From: Blastobasis lacticolella
Taxonomy: Eukaryota; Arthropoda; Insecta; Lepidoptera; Blastobasidae
Assembly: GCA_905147135.1 (NCBI GenBank)
Contig: LR990050.1
Coordinates: forward strand, 4,476,501 to 4,540,500
Direction of reading: 5' to 3'
Length of the DNA stretch: 64,000 bases
Of this stretch, positions 12,055 to 24,960 are shown one piece after another. Positions within the stretch are counted from its first letter, which is position 1; each line of letters starts with the position of its first letter. The notes beneath the pieces were generated by a model. That model made no database searches. It worked only from the letters and a program-made list of their open reading frames with translations, and was not told the DNA's origin. The translations under genes and the position numbers were made by a program.

Positions 12055-13500
12055 TTCGACCCCACAGCATCTGTAGCATATGCTTTGGTAGGTACTTTTA
12101 ACATCTAAGGTCTTTAAAAGTACCTTCTACCTACATTTCTTTATCCATAGGCTAACATTTGTCCTCAACTCACTTGATATGACGGAAAGCGACGGTGAGC
12201 CCTTCTCACTACTTTGATGGTTTTCTATGGTCCAGAAGATAAATATTCACTCTTGACTTGATAGGTACATCTACTTGTTACAATGTAATTATTATTCTCA
12301 TTTCATAATTTTTGTAAGTACTGACGATGATGCCTTGTGCTCCGAGCATGGAATAATAAGTCCCAGAGAATGTCAAGCAGCTTGCTAACTGTATGAATAA
12401 TGTCTAACACCGGAACGACGCCGGATTACCATACAATGTAGTCGTTAGACGTTGTGTCGGCGCCGACGCCGACGTTGCGCCGCTATTTCATCTACTAAAG
12501 CATTACATTCTCAAAATTAACCGCCCAGATGGTCAGTTACTACCACTTCCAGGTGTATAGCCTAACAGAATTATATAGGTACCTAGATCTGCAAGCGGTA
12601 GACTATTAAACGCGGTAAACTGCGGTAGAATAGTCAATTATTTGAGGCAGAATGAATATTTGCCGCAAAAGATATAAAGATAGAAAGAAATAATTTATTT
12701 GCTGCAGAATAATTTGCCAGCACATTTAGTGAATTAACCCAATCAACAAAGTAGGTACAGTGTAGCAAGGATTTAATTAATTTTAATTTGGCGGTAGAAT
12801 CATTTTATTGAACGTGAGGGGATGGCGTTAGTACACAACCATGAAAATGGACGATGGCGGAAGGTTTCCAATATGAGAACTCTCTTGGACAGCGTAGCCA
12901 CTTTGCGGGTGGCGGTAGCCTTTCGCCTAGATTGTAACTAGGGCTTGCAAGACGAATATTCGAATATTCGACCCCTTTCAATATTCGAATAGTAATTTAG
13001 GTAAAATTCGAATATTCGAATATTTTTTTACAATCAGAATTGACGTACTCGTGTCTTAATTTTGTGGTATTTAATCAAACGAATCGTGTGAGCGCACCCA
13101 CCGAACGCTCGGTGACTTGAGTAGTTATTCTGCTCTACGAGACGCATTCTGTCTGATATAATGTTTTAGTATATAATATATAATATATAACATATAATTT
13201 GATATTAATTAATATTTATTGTTAAGTCAAAAATGGTTTAGCATCCTAATCTCGTAAAATACCTAATCTTAGGATCTCACTGACCTAATGCTACCTCCTC
13301 ACTCTCACGAGGGCCTCGCGAGGCGACCTCGCGTCAGGTGACACGAGGGGAGGCGGGCCCTCTTCACTCTTGCGAGGCAGGTACTTTGTATTTTGCTGTG
13401 TTCGGGACTACACGGGAGGGAATCGCGAGACAAGGAGACCGATTACGCTCTCGCCTCGCGAGAGTTAAGGGGATTCGATATCCGTGCTAAATTAAATGTT
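12055..13500. other. Non-coding stretch with AATATTCG repeats and a CTCGCGAG-rich patch
   Basis: 12956-13025 is built of overlapping aatattcgaatattcg palindromes, a low-complexity repeat. 13295-13470 is a GC-rich patch with repeated ctcgcgag palindromes. Neither codes for anything recognisable. Confidence 0.5.
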
Positions 13501-13629
13501 TTTAAGTGTTTAATAATTGAATTATGGTTAATACTATTAGTCATCATCATCATCATCATCCGAGCGGTCAATCCCGGCTACTGCCAGTGTCCGCTTTCCT
13601 GCTTTGCTTTCTCCACTTGGCCCGATTTT

Positions 13630-13900
13630 TTTTTTATGTCATACGGTAGGCAAACAGGCAGGCGGGCCACCTTATGGAAAGTGGTCACCACTGCCTATAG
13701 ACATTAGCAACACCAAGAGTATCGCCAATGCGTTGCCCACCTCAATAACACGTTGCTCTGGCAGCAAAAAGCAAATGCCACTCCACTGCCAAAGCCACGG
13801 TTCCCCAAATCCCCACCCCATGGAGCACTGGAATCCTTACTCACCGGCAGAAACACAATACTATTTAAAAGAGTATTATTTAGCTGCGATATTCTGTAAG
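13630..13900 (-). repeat. Composite LINE-tail repeat
   Basis: 13640-13720 matches the LINE 3' UTR of 8415-8480 and 19310-19375 (gtggtcaccactgcctatag). 13740-13890 matches the second block at 4745-4870. The repeat continues into a GC-richer unassigned segment to about 14450. Confidence 0.55.
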
Positions 13901-14599
13901 GTGGAGGATTTCGGCATCCTCACGTCGTAAGCCGTTGGCTCTCGCGCCCGACTCGGCGCTGTCAATCCTTTGCTTCTTAGGCCTGCCACGGGATCTCTTT
14001 CCTGATACCGGCTTACGCAACACGTAACCATACCAGCGCAGCCTTCGAATTTTTGGCTTTTTGGTTCATAAAACCGTAGGCGGTTATGAGTCAGAATCGG
14101 GGTTGAGGGAGGGGGGGTGATTGCACTCATTGCCACCCCCCTGGATCCGCGCCTGCTAAAGCGTTAAGGCCGGCTTTACAGACGTCTCCCCAACACCCGG
14201 GGAGTACATCAGGGAGATAGTAGGTAGCCGCCATGGTACAGGTGCGCGCCGCCGTTGTTAACGGTGAAGACAAGCAGACTGCCGTCGATGGTGTCTACGA
14301 GTGCCTGCTAGACCGGGTAGCTGCCCATTTGCGAAGACGCCCTGGGCACGAGGTTTGCTTCACATCAGACCACTTCACTCACAGCTTACACTCGGAAAAC
14401 TGTCATGTCAACTGTCTCAAAATGCAGACCGCGCACGTATGAGTACGAGTACCTTACCTACCTATTTGCAGTACGGTACGCATGCAAGTGTCAATAGACG
14501 CTACGATTTGGCTAGGGCCGACAATCGACAGTTGCAGGTTGTACTAACCCTTCGTCGGACCTTGTCGGCTCGCCATCACACATTAGGTTAATATACCTA

Positions 14600-15043
14600 A
14601 TCCTAGAGTGCACGGGCTTCCAAGGTGTTAAAGACGAGACATCGCCTACCCTACGTCTCAACCGCTGGTTAGGGTTCCATTTATAAAATTGCTTTGATCA
14701 AAAATACATTGCATGACTTTAGTTTGATGAAGTCGTCCAATTTCATCAAAATGTACATTGGCGAAGATATTTCATGTAGAATATCACCCTCACTTATTAC
14801 TTCGCACAAGCAAAATAGGCTATAAGCACAACTTGTGCGAATATAAATTTGTGACCTCCCGACCTGTGTGTGTGTGCCCGAGTCCAGGGGTGATACCGCC
14901 TATCTCCAATTGAACGCCGCCACCTTGTTCCCATCCTGTGGAAGGACGTCACAACATCCAATTTGAATAGCCAGCCTACCCAGTAAAATGGACTGAGGTG
15001 GAACCGCCTATTTCAAAATATCAAAAAACGAATTACACAGGAT
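14600..15043. other. Non-coding stretch left of the duplication breakpoint
   Basis: No recognisable features. Its right edge, about 15043, is where similarity to the second duplication copy (starting about 32091) begins abruptly. Confidence 0.5.
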
Positions 15044-16096
15044 GGAATCAAGATGGCGGTTTACTATCGGAGCTAGGCGGTATGACAGCCAATTTGCCTG
15101 CTGCTGTCAGTGTCAGTCTAGCAACAAAGTACCTACTCTGTGGTCTAGCAAATGTCAGTGTCAACCGTCGTAAGTGTGACCATATGTTGCAGGATCTTGC
15201 TTTTTTGGAAGGCTTTGCCTTTATTTTAGATTTAGACAGTAAGTTATCGAAATCTGGAAGTGTACTAAGCAAAATTGAATAAGTACTCACCCAAAGACAT
15301 AATTATTTTGAGTATGTATGATGTATAAATATAAACGATTAGATATACAAAAACAAATTCTAAAAATTTGCCAATGTCAACTGCTGCTTGTGATGTTTTC
15401 GACAATCTGTTAAGGTACGCGAAGAATAGGCTGCGATAAGAGTCTGGCAGGATTTGGCAGGATTCTAGCTTATGTGGGGCAGGATCTTCAATTTAAAATT
15501 GGTCACCCTGACTGTCAACGTCAAGTGTAAACTGTGAGTGAAGTGACATCACAATCACATCCAGCGTTGCCAGATCGTACGATTTACGTACTATTTAACC
15601 GTGTGTCGTACCTTTGGCGTAATCTACTCGACATCGTACTATTTCGTACGTTTTTGCCGTTGAATCCCAAAATACATAATTTTGCTGAGAGGGCGGGCAC
15701 TTTGCCTTTCCTGCCCGCAAATACCGTAAAGTAAGGGAAGGAATGGTTTATTTTGACAAATTTTGCTATATTTTTGCTCACTGGCACCACCTGTGATTAA
15801 GGTCTTGTGTATTCATTGTTAACATAGACCCCCCAAGGCCCCCAAGGCTGGTAAAAATAGAAGACACGGCAAACCTTACCTTTTTTGCCATTTTCGTAAT
15901 ATTTCAGGAGACCGGACGTACTGTTTTCAAAACTACTGTTGGTAACACTGATCACATCACTCATTCCACTCCACATCCACAGCAAAAAATTAAAAAATTC
16001 GAACTTGTAAACACTATTTTAAGTAGGTATAGTGTTTTGTTTTGGCTATTTATTAGGCACCTAATAAATTAGATTTTATTTTAAAACAATATAGTG

Positions 16097-19000
16097 ATGG
16101 ACACAATAAGTCGTGCAAAAGATGCATCCGAAGGAATTGCAGTAAGTACCAAATTATTCTTTTACAATTTTTTTAACTATATCTTTTATTGTAGTTTCAA
16201 AGAATATCCCATTTGGTTAGAGTGTAGCAAAGGGTGCGCTGAGGAAAAAAAGACTTGTAAAATCTAACCTCCCATTTTGAAGCATTTATGTATGTTTAAG
16301 AATGTTATCGTCATCATCTTGGCCTCAGCGCCTGTATGTACCTACTATAAAATAAAGTTATCAACAATGTTCATTTCAACATTTACATACTTCCATAATA
16401 AGTCATAGCTATCCTTGAGAAGTTTTGGAAACAGGTAATCGAAACTTGTTCCATGTAATAAAATAATTAAGAGAATTTACTTACAAATTGTCGATTGTTA
16501 ATTATAATTATTGTAAGATGTGTAATGAGTGAACAAATGTAAAATATCTATTCCTCTATATTCCAGATACAGCCTATGGGCATATCAGCTCTAAATGAAA
16601 CGGTACTCAGCAACCAGCCAGAGTCCCGCTATGAATGCCCGGTCTGTCTCAACTGGCTACAGGACCCTATGATCACAACATGTGGACATAAGTTCTGCAA
16701 GAGTTGTATAACATCATGGTTGCAGTAAGCAAAATTATTAAATAATTATTTTTAGTGTAAGGGTATTTAAGAATACCATAAGCTTAGGGGTTGTTTACCC
16801 CATATGCAACCATAGTAAAAAGACAGCAAAAAGATTTCTGAAGGTGAACAGTAACAGTTGCCCACAACACCTACATTTAGAGTACAATAGGTGTCAATAA
16901 TTTGTATACATATTAGTGTTTACCATATTATCATAATTTTGTTTTCTTCAATTTGCCTTTTGGTATTTATATTTAACAAAGAATGTTATGGCAATGTAGT
17001 ATGAAAGTGTTAAAAGTATTTATGGCTGACATAATAAGTTGAATTAGTAAATTGTATGCCTTACAAACTTTTATTTTGTAATAATATTATGAATTAACCT
17101 TCAAATAACAAGGTCATTGCCTGACTGAAAAGTTAGGATTACATGAGAGTCAAAACATATTTTTCCGGACCGGATCACACATTGTCATGTCACAGTATTA
17201 AACTCATTAAATTGTATAGGCTGTCATTTTGTTACAGGTAATCACTGAAATTATAATTCTATTGATGCATTTCCAGAAATCGTGGCCACTGCCCAATAGA
17301 CAACATCAATCTCAGTATGAAAGACATTTTTCCAGACAACTTCACAAAACGTGAAATACAAGGGCAGAGAATGACATGTCCATTTGCTGCTAAAGGTCAG
17401 TATTACCAATCGGTCACTGGATTTGTCTGAATTGACTGGAAATTTACAATTAATCACACCTAACGAGTTAAGACCTCAAAACGGTGCTGAAGTTCAATTA
17501 GCCTCAACGTCGGTCACCCACTGGCACTGACATATGTTGTTTCCCCCTTAAGTCATTATCATCTAGGCGGCAACTTAAATGAGGGAGGGATATTGTTTGT
17601 ATAAAAGGCTTTTCTGCCTGAAAAAAATTAATAAAGGCTGATAAAAAGATATACAGAAAGCCTTTCAAGACCACTTGGGCCACAGCAAAACTATGTACTA
17701 TGTACCCTCACCTAACCAGTAACTCTTAAATTCCAGGCTGCACTGTGAAAACTTCTCCGTTAGACTTGGAAGCTCACATAATGTGCTGCCAGTACAACCA
17801 ACCAGAGCCTTCGTCAAGGGCCTGGAATAGCTTGCCATGTGCCTTCTCCGCCGTCGGGTGTAAGGAGACCTTTAGCAGCCAAGAGGAGATGCATGAACAC
17901 TTGCAGCAAGATATACAGAACCATATGAGTGTGAGTATTGTTTAATGTGGCTAATTTTCGGTAGCCTAAATTCAGAAGCAAAAATCGTGAGAGCAAACAA
18001 AGTGGAATGTATTTGTTTATAAAATAAGGTCCATTTTTCTTTCACGGCTTTTAAAAAGCAGAGCGACGTGTAATATAATATTAGTGATACAAAAATGGAC
18101 CTTATTCTATGAGCTATACATTCAACTTTGATTTGCTCTCACGCTTTTTGCTTCTAAATTTAGATGACTAAATTTAGTTAAATGTAATAAGGAAAGTATT
18201 GTACAATTTCTTCAATCTAGAAAAGTAGACCTTATGATGACCATTGTAATATTATAAATTTCTTACAGTATTTAATGAATGCGTACTCAGAAGTAAAGAT
18301 AACGAATGATATATCGAACGCGAATATCAACGCAAAGGAGCAGGAGGCAATGACTTTGTGGGATGCACCAAACAAGGACGGAGAACCTGAACCGCAGCCT
18401 AGCAGCACTGAGGCTCTCATAAGGTAAGTTTATCACTGTGCCTTCTACCTAATAAATATACTTAATGGGAATATTGACTTTATTCAAATAAAAATGTAAT
18501 TTTAAAGTGAAATGGTAGTTGCTATGATAGAAATCCAAAAATCAACAATATTTTTCCTTATTTTGATTGGATTTATTTAATATTTCATACATAAAATCAC
18601 AGATAAAATGTAATGTAATGTGTAAATGTGATTCGTTAGTCATGTGATGTCAAACGCTAATCAGAGGGCTAGACGTCATTTGATCCTAAATACTCAACTG
18701 TCAATCAACAACGTTTCGTTGTTTGTTCCTTGAATAATTGTCGATGTTGAGGACGTAATAGCGCGGTCATGTGACAGGTGTTGATGTTTTGGAGAAAACA
18801 GGGGGTCTAAAAAGGCCACATTCGCATTTCATATTATGATTCATATCAGACTGCTACAAACTTATCTGATCAGGTGGCCAGTACTGAAGGGACACAGGAC
18901 TATCGATGGTGACTCTCGCTCTGCCCGGTTTTAGTCAAAGCAGTGCGCAGTCCCTTTGGGTAGTAAGTCCATGACTGGAACTAAGTGACGCCATTTTGAA

Positions 19001-22000
19001 TTGTCATGTCATTGTCAACAACAGCGACGCTGTAGATTAGTTTGTCACACATTAATATGAATCATAATGTGAAATGCTAATGTGGCCTTTTTAGACCCCC
19101 AGGAGGGTTTGGAGGTGTTGAGGTTTTAGAAAGGAGGTCCGGACAACCCAGCTTTTATGACCAATAACGTTGAGCAATATGTCAATGAAAAGCATTTTTC
19201 ATTTTCTACAGAATTTACTATGCCGACAACTATCGAATCGCTGTGAGAAAAAAGTTATGCTCAATTGAAAGGCCAAATTTCTTATTACAAATCGAAAGTT
19301 ATGTTATACGGCAGACAAACACGCAAGCGGGCCACCTAATGGAAAGTGGTCATCGCCGCCTATGGACATCAGCAACACCAGTGTGTTGCCCGCCTCTGAA
19401 GAGACCTCTAATATACCTCTTGAACTCCATGTCGAAAGGAAACACTGTGGCTGGGAGCTCATTCCACATCCGAATAGTACGACCGAGAAACGTTCTTTCG
19501 AACCTTCGCGTGGTGACCAACAGAGGGTCTACGTAGTGGGGATGAGTACCCAGCCCACGGCGGGTGGTGCGATGACGGAATTGTGCTGTGGGCACCAGAT
19601 CGAAAAGTTTCCTCGGAACACTCCTCATTGTACAGCCGATAGAACACCCACAGGGAGCCAAAGTCCCTTCGGTTAGCCAGTGGTTCCAACTTGCTTGTTT
19701 GTATGGGATCATCGACAATTCGTACGGAGTTCAGAGGATTAAGCAGGTCGGCAGTTTTACCGGCCCAAATATGGGACAATACTCCATATGAGGCCACACC
19801 TGTGCCTTGTAAAGCAGCAGGTGCTGCCCTATGGTGAAAGTATCGCTTGGTCCGGTTAAGCACCGCAACCATAACTTTTTCCCACAGCTATTCGATAGTT
19901 ATCACCATATTAAAAGTTATGGAAAATAAAAAATACTTTCCAATGACATATCGCTCCACGTTATTAGTCATATAGGCTGAGGTCCATACATTTCTGTCAG
20001 TCCTCCTGTTTTAAAACAAATATTTATAAAAATATTGTTATTTTGGGCTATATTAGATACCAACCAACTTACAAATTATTTAAGACACATTTCTAATAAT
20101 AGTCAACATCCGATTTGACCTTTTCCAATCACATTTTCTTTTACTGATATTCCGGTATGTGACTACCATTACACATGTGCTATGCTTAGCATAGATATTG
20201 TCTATGATGGAGCTCACCAGCCTATTTAAAAAGGATATGGCACTTGAAAAGGGAAGATTTGCTTGAAACGTAAACGTATAACGTATTCATCACAACTACC
20301 TTGAAAAATCTGCCCAGATTGCTCCGAAATGCCTGCCACCCGGTTTCTGAAACGCTTGTCAAATCATTGATTAGCTAACAGACTGTCACATTTAACAAGC
20401 TGTTAAATCACTGTGGGTTTCTGAAAGGCCAATCAATCTATTGTTAGCTAATCGACCATTAACAAGAGATCAATTTTTTCGTCTGGCTACCCCTGCTAAA
20501 ATCAGTCACATTCATTCACTCATATATGTTTTGTTTCTGTCTAACGCATTGATTTGTCTCTGTCCCTTGCGGCGGGATATTCAACTTTTAGATGCAACTG
20601 ATAGCTATTGTATAGTTTTCGTGTAAAATCGAATATTATCCAAAAAAATATACAGAGCGAGAAAAGAGAAATTATATCAATATTTATGTTATAGGGTCAC
20701 GGGTTCCAGTGGATCAGTAATCCCATCATCATCATCTTTAGTCAGTTAGGTGGGTCCCGGTCCACTGCTGAATACAGGCCTCCCACGGCTTACACTCTGA
20801 TCGACTCTGTTATCTTGCATCCATCGGCTCCCTAGGACCTTAAAGAGGTCGTTCGTCCATCTCTTGGGAGGCCATCCAGAGAAAGCCACTCAACAACATC
20901 CGCCCCATTGGCTATCGATTCTGTGAGTTTCTCCCAATAATCCCATTAGTTAAATCCTGGTTTAAATTCTGGACACGGGCCGGTTCGTGGTTCAGGTCCA
21001 GGTCCTGGCCCTGGATCAGGGCCTGGTTCAGGTCCAGGTCCTGGCTTCGGACCAGGTCCTGGTTCAGGTCCAGGTACTGGCCCCGGACCAGTTCGTGGTT
21101 CAGGTCCAGGTCCTGGCTTCGGACCAGGTCCTGGTTTAGGTCTAGGTACTGGCCCCGAACCAGGTATAGGTTCAGGTCCAGTTCCTGGACCCAGACCAGT
21201 TCGTGGTTCAGTTCCAGGTCCTGGCTTCGGACCAGGTCCTGGTTTAGGTCTAGGTACTGGCCCCGGACCAGGTACCGGTTCAGGACCAGGTCCTAGATCC
21301 GCCCCACTTTGTGGTTCAGGTCCAGGTCCTGGCTTCGGACGAGGTCCTGGCCCCGCACCAGGTTCTGGATTAGGTTCAGGCCCTGGCCCCGGACCAGCTC
21401 CTAGTTCAGGTCCAGGACCTGACCCCGAACCAGGTCCTGGTCCAGCTAATGTTTATGGTCTATGTGCTGGCACTGGTCTAGCTCCTGGTTCTGGTTCAAG
21501 CTCAAATTGTGATCAAGGTAGCAGTTTTGGTCATGATCCTTGACCAGAACCTGGACCCTAGACCTGGACTTTGCCTTGGACCAAAACTAGGACCTGGACC
21601 AGGGCCAGGACCAAGACCTAGACCAAGAAAATCGAATATAATTTCTTTTGACAATCGGTTAATTGGTCGATTTTCGCCAATTAAAATAACAAGGCGATAA
21701 CATACAGTTAGCATGAGAAAAAGCTTTCCGGAAACCCAAAATGACATTAATCAGCCGTTAATTGGAGATTTGACAATCCGTTAACAAGCTGTTAACAAGC
21801 CGTCAATTGGCACTTTCAGAAACCCAAACTGCATTTAATCAGTGTTTAACAAGCTGTTACGTAATTTTTGCGTTGACAAGCGTTTCAGAAACCGGGTGTT
21901 AGTCTAGCTAGAGCGTGGTTGCCGGAAAAAATCTACTCATTTGGAGGTACCCAGGGGCACTTGTGGGGGCTAACGAGAAGTGCAGTGTAGTTCTTTATGT

Positions 22001-23744
22001 CTGCGATGTAGTTTTGTTGTCTGTCTGGTTCCTCACCAATGAATGTACACTCACAATTTCTAAGTGGTAATTACTATTTAATCTTTTTAGAGCCCTCTAT
22101 GAGCGAGTTGTGTTGCTAGAACAAAGGAGCCGCGAGCAAGATATAGTCATAGCGAACATGTCTAAACAACTATCAGCATTCTCCATGGCGAAAACGAAAC
22201 AAAACAATGAGATGCTTCTCCGATACTGCATGGGGAACTATGTGTGGAGGATAGACAAATTCCAAGAGAGGCTGGATATGATGCTCAAAGACCATAACAG
22301 TATGTTATACAGCCCAGGCTTCTACACTTGGCCTAATGGTTATAGGTAAGTGCGAATAGTTTGTGCTGGTTTTTTATACCACAAGGGTAGAGCTCGTCTA
22401 GTCTAAAATGACGCGCCCCACTACTTAGTTAGTTGGTTTCGATGTGTGAGTGCAAATATTGATAACGACACTTCATCTGTGTCGGAGCCAATGAACGACG
22501 CGTGCTGCTACGTTTGAATCTCACCGGCAACTGAATGACCAATTACAACGGCATTTGTATATGTATTGCGTCCATATTTTAAACTTGCTTGTGTGCGTTA
22601 ATGCGATAGTGGGGCGCGTCATTTTAGATTAGACAAGCTCTAGATGGGTATGCCTGCTTGATGGTAAGCAGTTACCGTAGCCTATGGACGTTTGTCAGGG
22701 ATATCTTTAGATTGTTGCCAACTCCTTGAAGAATTCCACAATGCACTAATTTTGGGCATCTAAAATATGTCTTCTTGGGAATTTCAGAAAATCATAACTA
22801 GTAGACTTGATAGATAAGGTCTGGAAGATATTGCTAAAATCGATAACATTTTCGCTGCGGCCGACTCAACAATGTGTCGTAATCTGCGCTACGTGTGTGC
22901 ACACGTCTCATCTGGCCGGTCCATTTAATACGCGCGCTACACTAGTTAAAACTGCGGTAGACTCTCTGGTATTTGGGTTAGCAGAAGGTTGGGTTAGAAG
23001 GGCCGCCTTTGCGCACTCTTGTATTTATTTAGTATCGTGCATTTTTACTTTTATTAAGTACTTTATGTCCTTTACATCCTCAGTTTATAAGGTAAAATAT
23101 TTAAGTGTTTGTTACTCTTTCACGCAAATATTACTCAACGTTTTAGATTAGATTTTGCAGTGTTATATTATAGCTTATAACCTTGAATATCACATAAGCA
23201 ATCATTTTGCCCAAAATTCAATGTGGTTTCCGCGAGAAAACATAGCACAAAAATATGAAAAGTTAGTTTCCTTCACGGGTGAGACTGGCATTGCTCTGTG
23301 ACATACCATAATCAAATATTACACTAAGTCGCGGGCAAAAGCTAGTACATACAAACATCAATAAATCTTAAGCTATTATACCTGCATCCCGCTGACTGGC
23401 CCCCCTTAACTTCCAGATTCTGCGTCCGTCTAAACATATCGCCTCAAAACCCCAGGTGCTTCGCTCTACACGTGCATCTTATGAAGACGGAATACGACGA
23501 CTGTTTAGAATGGCCCTTCAATGGTCGCATATCCTTCGCAATGATCAACCAGTACAGTCCAGAGCTCACTCAACGGGACACCATGATGTCGAACTCTAGC
23601 CTTGTGGCCTTCAGGAAACCAGCCACAGAGGTATGCGTCAGAGGATTCGGGTATACTGAGTATGCTCTAGTCACCGAAGTGATCAAGAATGGCTTTGTCA
23701 GAGATGATGTCCTGCTAATAAAGGTCCATGTCAAGTGCGTATGA
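16097..23744 (+). CDS. TRAF6: TNF receptor-associated factor 6-like protein, copy 1 (7 exons, 417 aa)
   Basis: RING-type E3 ubiquitin ligase adaptor; by family it relays Toll/IL-1-like and JNK/NF-kB immune and stress signals in the cytoplasm. Exons: 16097-16141, 16567-16724, 17277-17395, 17737-17930, 18269-18423, 22091-22345, 23417-23744. All introns are GT-AG and all phases join. RING at residues 39-76 with ligands C39, C42, C54, H56, C59, C62, C73, D76 ([23 protein letters not shown]). Two TRAF-type zinc fingers: C102/C109/H121/C124-125 and C142/C149/H160-H162/H170. A likely coiled coil at 222-262 precedes the TRAF-C/MATH domain from about 272 (NYVWRIDKF) to the end. The start is the only ATG in exon 1 that keeps frame with exon 2. 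It is shorter than vertebrate TRAF6, with fewer visible zinc fingers, as in insect orthologues. Compared with copy 2 it lacks one Val codon after K83. The orthology call rests on domain order and RING sequence, not on a tree. Confidence 0.93.
18801..19100. mobile_element. MITE with 46-bp terminal inverted repeats (copy 1, intron 5)
   Basis: The ends are inverted copies beginning gggggtctaaaaaggccaca, extending 46 bp with 2 mismatches. The interior contains pieces of two other repeat families: 18890-18975 (ggactatcgatggtgactct, as in 39796-40455) and 18985-19035 (as in the inverted repeat at 33853-34164). It is absent from the matching intron of copy 2. No convincing target-site duplication was found. 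Confidence 0.75.
19301..19870 (-). mobile_element. 5'-truncated LINE (ORF2 C-terminus and 3' UTR) in TRAF6 intron 5, copy 1
   Basis: On the minus strand the sequence reads through ORF2 C-terminal blocks of lepidopteran non-LTR elements: [53 protein letters not shown], then in another frame [20 protein letters not shown] and GVADVHRRR. At least one frameshift separates them. Copy 2 has uninterrupted intron sequence at the corresponding site (about 40610-40640), so insertion followed the duplication or was polymorphic. Confidence 0.85.
20726..20937 (-). repeat. RTE-like LINE tail nested in the 20337-21898 element
   Basis: The minus strand reads RTTSLRSWGADGW-like remnants in shifted frames and a clear ending cagtggaccgggacccacct followed by (GATGAT). 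It is flanked by the 8-bp direct repeat taatccca at 20718-20725 and 20938-20945, so it retrotransposed into the DNA element. Confidence 0.7.
20980..21620. repeat. GGTCCAGGTCCTGG minisatellite
   Basis: Tandem 6- and 12-bp units of the form ggtccaggtcct, with a higher-order period marked by ggcttcggaccaggtcctgg. It would encode Gly-Pro repeats in one frame, but it lies in an intron inside a transposon and has no start or splice context, so it is not a collagen-like gene. Confidence 0.85.
22390..22640. mobile_element. 251-bp MITE with TA target duplication (copy 1, intron 6)
   Basis: Inverted ends begin gagct[c/t]gtcta[g/a]tctaaa and continue through atgacgcgccccacta, about 34 bp with 2 mismatches. 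It is flanked by TA at 22388-22389 and 22641-22642. Removing it leaves gggtagatggg, the exact sequence duplicated around a different element in copy 2. TA duplication and size are consistent with a Tc1/mariner-type MITE; this is inference. Confidence 0.8.
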
Positions 23745-24252
23745 TATGAGGAGTGATTTTATGTTCCGATTTTTTTCGTTATTTTCTGATTCTTTAGTTT
23801 AGATCGATCTGATTTTGTAAATGTACCCGATTCTTAAGCAGTTAATTATGTGGTCAGAACTATTAGCTTTTGCTATAAAATGAAACCGAAACGAAATCTC
23901 ATGGAAAAACATACTTTCTTTATTTAGTCGCCGTGTATTTAGGTATAAAAAATTGGTGGATGTTCTCGCCTTGTGCTCGTAATGTCAGGCTATATTTTGT
24001 ATGACAGTGGTACATTCCGTATGACTCCGTGCACAATAAATGTAATATCTTGGTTCTTTTGCCAATACTAAACCTTGTTAGTCCAAAGATAGGTATCGAA
24101 CAAAGACATTATCGAAAGCGTACCAACGTGTCTTGTCTACTTACGTAGTGACACGCATTTATTTTAGAAATATTTTAATTGACGTGTATCATAAAAGCTA
24201 ATGATTGTAATGTAAATATTATCTATATTAGAGATTATTGAAATGAAAGCCA

Positions 24253-24960
24253 TCCGTCCAAGTTATTATTTTTAATTAAGATTATATGTATATGTACTTA
24301 AGGAAACGAAAATGAATTCATTATGTTGTATGCATAAAAATTGTATCCGTCCAGGTTAAGACTTGATCATATATTTATAGGGCCAGCAATTTAGTTAGAG
24401 AAATCGTTATTGGCGGAATATTATTTCCGATATTGCAGATTACATACTGTAAAATAATAGTAAATGGTAAAATGTAAGTGTGAAGGCTGGATACCAAGAA
24501 CTTTTATGTCAAATTAGAAGGTCAGTCATGAATATTCAATATTGTACCTACTGCTTGTGGGTACATTATTAATTAGGAAGTGCTAATTCTCAACATATAT
24601 AAAAACTTCCAAGTCCAAGTTATTATTTTTAATTAAGATTTTATGTTTATGTACTTACGTAAACGGAAATGAATTTATGTTTTATGTATAAAAACTGTAT
24701 CCGTCCAGTTTAAGACTTGATCATTTATTTATAGGGCCAGCAATTTAGTTACATTAACAAAAAATCGTCATTGGCGGAATATTATTTCCGATGTTGTCGA
24801 GAGACTGTAAAATAATAGTAAATGGTAAAATGTAAGTGGGAAGACTAGAAACGAAGAACTTTTATGTCAAATTAGAATATTAGTAATGAATATTCAATAT
24901 TGTACCTACTGCTTGTGGGTACATTATTAATTAGGAAGTGCCAATTCTTAAAAAATATAA
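24253..24960 (+). repeat. Tandem duplication in the 3' flank of TRAF6 copy 1
   Basis: Two consecutive units of about 350-360 bp (24253-24612 and 24613-24960) share landmarks in order: agttattatttttaattaag, gtatccgtccag, gggccagcaatttagtta, ttggcggaatattatttccg and cttgtgggtacattattaat. Copy 2 has one unit (about 49075-49445). Both gene copies have a candidate poly(A) signal upstream (gcacaataaatg at 24031 and 48829). Confidence 0.8.

Larger units (their letters stand above)
20337..21898. mobile_element. Non-autonomous DNA element with perfect 26-bp TIRs and internal minisatellite
   Basis: The outer 26 bp at both ends are exact inverted copies (starting cacccggtttctgaaacgct). Weaker inverted similarity continues for about 130 bp, including paired gttaac-aagctg and gggtttctgaaag motifs. 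The interior holds an RTE tail (20726-20937) and a roughly 640-bp minisatellite (20980-21620). The site is empty in copy 2 (near 41180-41200). No transposase frame and no clear target-site duplication are visible, so superfamily is not assigned. Confidence 0.8.

Noticed and set aside
15048..15290. Open frames on both strands at the left duplication edge
   Set aside because: The matching region in copy 2 (32091-32300) breaks both frames with stops and indels, so they are not under coding constraint.
20980..21620. Gly-Pro repeat reading frame resembling a collagen or silk segment
   Set aside because: It lies in an intron inside a transposable element, has no start, splice or flanking domain, and the repeat is open in several frames on both strands.
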